Shown: one piece after another, positions 6,301 to 8,048 of the stretch
Layout of the letters: each line of letters begins with the position of its first letter
Position numbering within the stretch: the first letter of the stretch is position 1
Assembly (NCBI GenBank): GCA_021161085.1
Contig: JAGHBH010000148.1
Span: 1-8,048 of the forward strand
DNA length: 8,048 nt
Source of the DNA: Thermoplasmata archaeon
GTDB lineage: Archaea > Thermoplasmatota > Thermoplasmata > JAGHBH01
Direction: 5' to 3'
The notes under the pieces: model-generated
What the model saw: the letters and a program-made list of their open reading frames with translations, nothing else
Database searches by the model: none
Told to the model about the DNA's origin: nothing
Translations under genes and position numbers: made by a program

Positions 6301-7456
6301 CTCGCTGACCACCGACGACCTCTACGGCGTGGACTACAAGCCCCCCCACAGTCCGGGATTCTTCTTCCTCGTGGGTTTCGGCGGCACGGTTGTGAAACTG
6401 TCCAGCACCCTGGTGACCAGCCAGATAACGGCCAGCGTCTACATGCCCCATGTCAATTCCCTGGACTTCCTCTCCGGCCACACCATAGGAACGGAGAGCG
6501 GCGATGTGTCCAAGCTGAACGCACAGGTGGACGTGGATGTGGGCAACGGTGCCACCACCTACTGGGTCAAGATTAACGTCACCGACCGGGACGGTGTGGG
6601 CACGCTATCCAACATCACGTTATCTCTATGGTATGACAACGGCCACACGGCGGCGGCCAGTGTCCCTCCCACGGGTGTGATGAACAACACCCGGGTGAGG
6701 CTGTTCTACAACTTCACCACGGACGCATGGAGTATCTTGGGCGACAGCGGTCTCAACGAATTCCAGATATCATCATGGGATACCGTTATCCTCAACTCCA
6801 CCACGGAGATACTGTACGTGGAGATAGTGCCCGGCCCCCAGGTGAGAGCGGCCTCTGGGCCGTTCACGGAATCCGGCGGGACCGCCGCATCCGACCAGAG
6901 CGACATGTCCGCCGCACTGAACGACCCCTACACGTGGGATATGAAGGCCCTTCTGAACGACACCGCCGGAAACCAGGATACCGGGTACGACGAGTTCGGC
7001 TTCTTCAAGTTCACCAGCATAAGCCAGAGCGGTCTGCCGGGAGACCAGTCAGGCCAGGGTCCCCCGGGTGTGCCCCTGGTCCTCTCCCCCACGGGCAACG
7101 TGACCTTCATATCAAACTGTCCGTACAGGCTGAACGTGAGCGTCTCCAACCTCACCGGACAGAACATCCCCACCAACCAGATAGACGCCAACAGGATAGG
7201 GGTGAAGGGAGGAGACCTCCAGGGAGCGGGATACATGGGAACGAGCTTCTTCGCCGATTCGAAGACCCCCCAGGTGCTCCTCGGCGGCCCCACCACGTAC
7301 GTGGCCCCCAACGATTCAGGGAACGAGACCAACACCTCCAGCGCAAAGAACGGGGCTGTCGCCGTCGGCACGGTCCTGTGGGTGTGCGATGTCCCAATGG
7401 TGCCCGAGGACACTTACATAGGAACGGCGACCTTCACCCTCCACAACCAGAAGTAG
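3308..7456 (+). CDS. Giant secreted multi-propeller Kelch-repeat surface protein
   Basis: 1382-aa exported protein of unknown role. The N terminus has a basic, hydrophilic stretch (1-36) and a hydrophobic signal segment or membrane anchor (about 37-54) with no lipobox Cys. Then follow a non-Kelch propeller-like module (77-200), seven Kelch blades (about 200-545), a second module (546-621), six Kelch blades (about 637-945) and a third module (955-1031). The tail holds a Thr/Asn-rich beta-sandwich-like region (about 1070-1180), an acidic linker (about 1185-1230) and a final beta-rich domain (about 1260-1382). Kelch blades show a hydrophobic stretch, a GG pair, then an aromatic residue and a Trp about 20 residues later. 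I count about 36 N-x-S/T sequons, suggesting archaeal N-glycosylation outside the cell. There is no C-terminal membrane helix or PGF-CTERM-like tail, so attachment, if any, is by the N terminus or non-covalent. Kelch propellers bind proteins or sugars; adhesion or polymer binding is plausible but unproven. Galactose-oxidase-like catalysis is not supported by any residue pattern I can identify. The gene has its own promoter and no functional link to its neighbours. Confidence 0.9.
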   Translation: MVPPMRMTVFSSESRESGGRRFHGSPGLLDTRKWVVRAVVLTLLLTLVPYVGPFQGPPAVVDAIDSASEPLEIVDSFPENVTIRDVYWSWDGDFAILVGDGVVWYYITEYDLWYNLSSKVSPDDVLRLVDLAPSWGFFAAGTPGKWGHPAYVAGGDTEGFMPFRTALGDVEDSDVSGSGSMIVSNRTDAFFYTRGSATWMPTPRMNLGRVRCALAPVGDDRVMAFGGYSGWTPLGSYEIYNVTRAMWVGSFTMSPARGNLTATVLDDGRVLFAGGDAGLGSPVSDATIFDPDTETWSSIDPMPIALSNHKAILLNNGTVFVVGGMDSAGQYVPDAFLCNATSGVWYTLPPLPSGGRIDHTVALLDDGNVLVAGGKLNNGRATDEVWIFNTTSNTWVSANSMLYARYGHVSARVADGGIMVAGGKNDSGYLDTVELYDPSTGNWSVQCTLSQARAYMTCAKLPDGKFIFAGGTSSSGVASKTAEIYSRDSGVSSINKIKLNRTFHSSVALDDGRIFVLGGENESGNALPIGEIFDYGWGKWYPIQGLPVGWNITSLDHDDGHYSHLIAVEKNGSSQIYYMAQRSPKARKLIALPGMNVSHIFMDPSGSEFLVQGSGGVLRKIALNHASVDYSWMPIPQTNVRPPPRSKYALTCTSELGIALLFGGSDGLGGLYGDTWVYYTNGDEWFNFTTPAFPSPSPRRGAAIAFCPDNDRFYMFGGYDGSMANDTWTFAIDTMRWFKLSPPTHPPAREGGRMVYDPDTGNIFLFGGKTSTSYLNDVWVLNTTTEEWTEIFPGAGPAARAYHAMTYSEDSNGILVYGGMTWGSLPLGDTWVFNTTLETWTNKTSGTEPSPRFGVSMTMLNSAGDIILQGGDNGSQVFSNTYIYNATRNVWEPLHVMEEGLARAFYTIFGNRDGSVFAFGGDSNGAAAGGSVGSFAYLAAIYNISASADGYVYGLPDSVTINNGAWNYAGDTLVMVGDGGAIYSYTHGQRMVNNLTDPSLTTDDLYGVDYKPPHSPGFFFLVGFGGTVVKLSSTLVTSQITASVYMPHVNSLDFLSGHTIGTESGDVSKLNAQVDVDVGNGATTYWVKINVTDRDGVGTLSNITLSLWYDNGHTAAASVPPTGVMNNTRVRLFYNFTTDAWSILGDSGLNEFQISSWDTVILNSTTEILYVEIVPGPQVRAASGPFTESGGTAASDQSDMSAALNDPYTWDMKALLNDTAGNQDTGYDEFGFFKFTSISQSGLPGDQSGQGPPGVPLVLSPTGNVTFISNCPYRLNVSVSNLTGQNIPTNQIDANRIGVKGGDLQGAGYMGTSFFADSKTPQVLLGGPTTYVAPNDSGNETNTSSAKNGAVAVGTVLWVCDVPMVPEDTYIGTATFTLHNQK
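3536..3733 (+). repeat. Two-blade module, copy A (residues 77-142)
   Basis: First copy of a non-Kelch repeat. It opens FPENVTI, then has a GDFAILVGDG strand-turn, an NLSS element, a DDVLRLVD stretch and an SWGFFAAGTPG ending. It matches copy C position by position at P, VTI, W, GD, VGDG, NL, DD, VD and GFF. A third, weaker blade (about 167-202) leads into the first Kelch block. Confidence 0.65.
3905..4942 (+). repeat. Kelch block 1: seven blades (residues 200-545)
   Basis: Blade GG pairs fall at residues 226-227, 274-275, 323-324, 373-374, 422-423, 470-471 and 518-519, with a period of about 48-50 residues. The late-blade Trp is at 247, 296, 345, 395, 443 and 540; blade 6 lacks it. Blades share a DDG-x-(V/I)-(L/F)-x-x-GG core. 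Seven is one of the usual numbers for a closed Kelch propeller, so this block could fold alone. Confidence 0.85.
4943..5170 (+). repeat. Two-blade module, copy B (residues 546-621)
   Basis: Diverged middle copy. It runs from LPVGWNITSLDHDDG, through an LIAVEKNGSSQIYYM strand pair, to an IFMDPSGSEFLVQGSGGVLR ending. The second half aligns well with copy C (GVDYKPPHSPGFFFLVGFGG); the first half is weaker. It has no Kelch GG-to-Trp pattern and lies exactly between the two Kelch blocks. Confidence 0.5.
5216..6142 (+). repeat. Kelch block 2: six blades (residues 637-945)
   Basis: GG pairs fall at residues 663-664, 717-718, 767-768, 818-819, 870-871 and 920-921; Trp at 685, 737, 788, 840 and 891. 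The last blade lacks its Trp. Several blades carry the classic Kelch feature of a P-x-x-R just before the first strand (SPRRGAA, PAREGGR, PRFGVS) and an ND-x-W-x-(F/L) strand. Blades here have longer GG-to-Trp content than block 1 and look like a separately derived six-bladed propeller. Confidence 0.85.
6170..6400 (+). repeat. Two-blade module, copy C (residues 955-1031)
   Basis: Third copy: LPDSVTI, W, GDTLVMVGDGGAIYSY, NLTD, DDLYGVD, then GFFFLVGFGG. It is the best match to copy A although more than 800 residues away. A short following stretch (about 1048-1071, with an LDFLSGHTIGTESGDV core) may be a further blade or a closing strand. Confidence 0.65.
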
Positions 7457-7506
7457 AAACCGGGGGTAGAAAAGGGCCAAACGGGCCTCCGGATTCTGGA
7501 TAATAT

Positions 7507-8048
7507 TCAACCGGGGCTGCCGCCAGCGGCCCTTTCATCTTGCAGCAGTCCGAGGACGGCGTATCTTCTCCAGTATTCCATCCTCATCTCGGTCCATATC
7601 TTCATCCATTTGCGGGCAGCGGAGGATTCCCTGGGGATGATGTCAGTCTCTAGGGGTTCGAAGGGGAGCCCGTAGTCCACGTCCATCAGTATCAGCCCCT
7701 CCGGCGGCAGGGAGGGAGGCAGCCGCGTCTCCGGCCCCCCAGGCCCCGCGGAGACCCCATTCTTCCCTCCGTCCAGCAGTTCCCTGATGTCCTCCGGTTC
7801 CATGCTGCCCCTCCCGACCTCCAGGAGGGCGGCGGCCATCCGCCTGACCATATTCCAGAGAAAGCTCTCCCCCCGCACGTCTATGGCCAGGGCACTGATC
7901 CCTTCCCAGGAGTGTTCGGACACCGTTACCCTGTATATCCTCCGCCGTGGGTCCCGGTGGCTCTCCACCCTGGAGAAGGGGGAGAAGTCGTGGTATCCGA
8001 CCATGAAGCCTCCCGCCTCGTTCATCGCCCCGATGTCCAGGCCTCCCC
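7507..8048 (-). CDS. truA: tRNA pseudouridine synthase A (TruA family), C-terminal part
   Basis: Enzyme of the TruA family, which converts uridines in the tRNA anticodon arm (positions 38-40 in the family) to pseudouridine in the cytoplasm. The reading frame runs open off the right edge: seven codons before the Met at 8025 read GGLDIGA, so that Met is internal and about 180 C-terminal residues are visible. Recognised family elements are LDIGAMNEAGGFMVGYHDFS (the conserved G-x-HDF block), the FLWNMVRRM helix, and PPEGLILMDVDY near the end. The catalytic Asp lies in the N-terminal half, outside the window, so activity cannot be judged. A Gly/Pro-rich stretch (about 18 residues) before PPEGL is an insertion relative to short bacterial TruA, and about 55 residues follow the last motif. 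The gene converges on the Kelch gene with 50 nt between stop codons. Confidence 0.93.
   Translation of the reverse strand, partial: GGLDIGAMNEAGGFMVGYHDFSPFSRVESHRDPRRRIYRVTVSEHSWEGISALAIDVRGESFLWNMVRRMAAALLEVGRGSMEPEDIRELLDGGKNGVSAGPGGPETRLPPSLPPEGLILMDVDYGLPFEPLETDIIPRESSAARKWMKIWTEMRMEYWRRYAVLGLLQDERAAGGSPG

Noticed and set aside
5396..6481. 361-codon minus-strand frame inside the Kelch gene
   Set aside because: Mirror of the repeated Kelch coding sequence; composition follows the sense codons and no motifs are visible.
3308..7456. Kelch gene as a horizontally acquired island because its base-skew differs from aRF1/argS
   Set aside because: The shift from G-rich to balanced coding strand is explained by amino acid content (Thr, Asn, Ser, Pro instead of Glu, Lys, Arg, Gly). 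Codon habits such as ATA and AGG remain, and no repeats or mobile genes flank it.
7475..7487. Possible terminator hairpin (GGCC, AAACG loop, GGCC)
   Set aside because: Stem of only 4-5 bp with no T-run, and archaeal termination relies mainly on T-rich tracts. Chance occurrence is likely.
6727..7503. 258-codon + strand frame overlapping the end of the Kelch gene
   Set aside because: Out-of-frame shadow rich in Arg, Pro, His and Gly. The Kelch frame continues intact through the region, so this is not a frameshifted second gene.

Overview
The window reads as a piece of an archaeal chromosome, most likely a GC-rich euryarchaeote near Thermoplasmata. Direct evidence is an archaeal/eukaryotic-type class I release factor (NIKS, YxCxxxF and GGQ motifs), an archaeal-type arginyl-tRNA synthetase, BRE/TATA-like promoter elements, heavy use of ATA (Ile) and AGG (Arg) codons, and a giant secreted protein rich in N-x-S/T sequons. 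The lineage is inferred from protein character; no 16S or other phylogenetic marker was compared.

Layout. (1) 60-1295 (+): aRF1, complete. (2) 1314-3167 (+): argS, complete, 18 nt after aRF1 and very probably co-transcribed with it. (3) 3168-3307: a 140-nt spacer. Its first two thirds are very G-rich on the + strand; it ends in a clear BRE/TATA element and a Shine-Dalgarno sequence. (4) 3308-7456 (+): one 1382-codon gene for a secreted Kelch-propeller protein. (5) 7457-7506: a 50-nt convergent gap with no convincing terminator. (6) 7507-8048 (-): the C-terminal part of truA (tRNA pseudouridine synthase A), cut by the right edge of the window.

How the genes fit together. aRF1 (translation termination), ArgRS (tRNA charging) and TruA (tRNA modification) are housekeeping translation genes. 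The Kelch gene sits between them with its own promoter and looks functionally unrelated. It is the only accessory-looking part of the window. It carries 13 Kelch blades in two blocks (seven and six). Three diverged copies of a different, roughly 65-77-residue two-blade module lie before, between and after these blocks. This suggests a composite or nested multi-propeller surface protein, which is the main finding.

I found no tRNA, rRNA, CRISPR array, insertion sequence, toxin-antitoxin pair or defence genes. I see no previously undescribed multi-gene system here.
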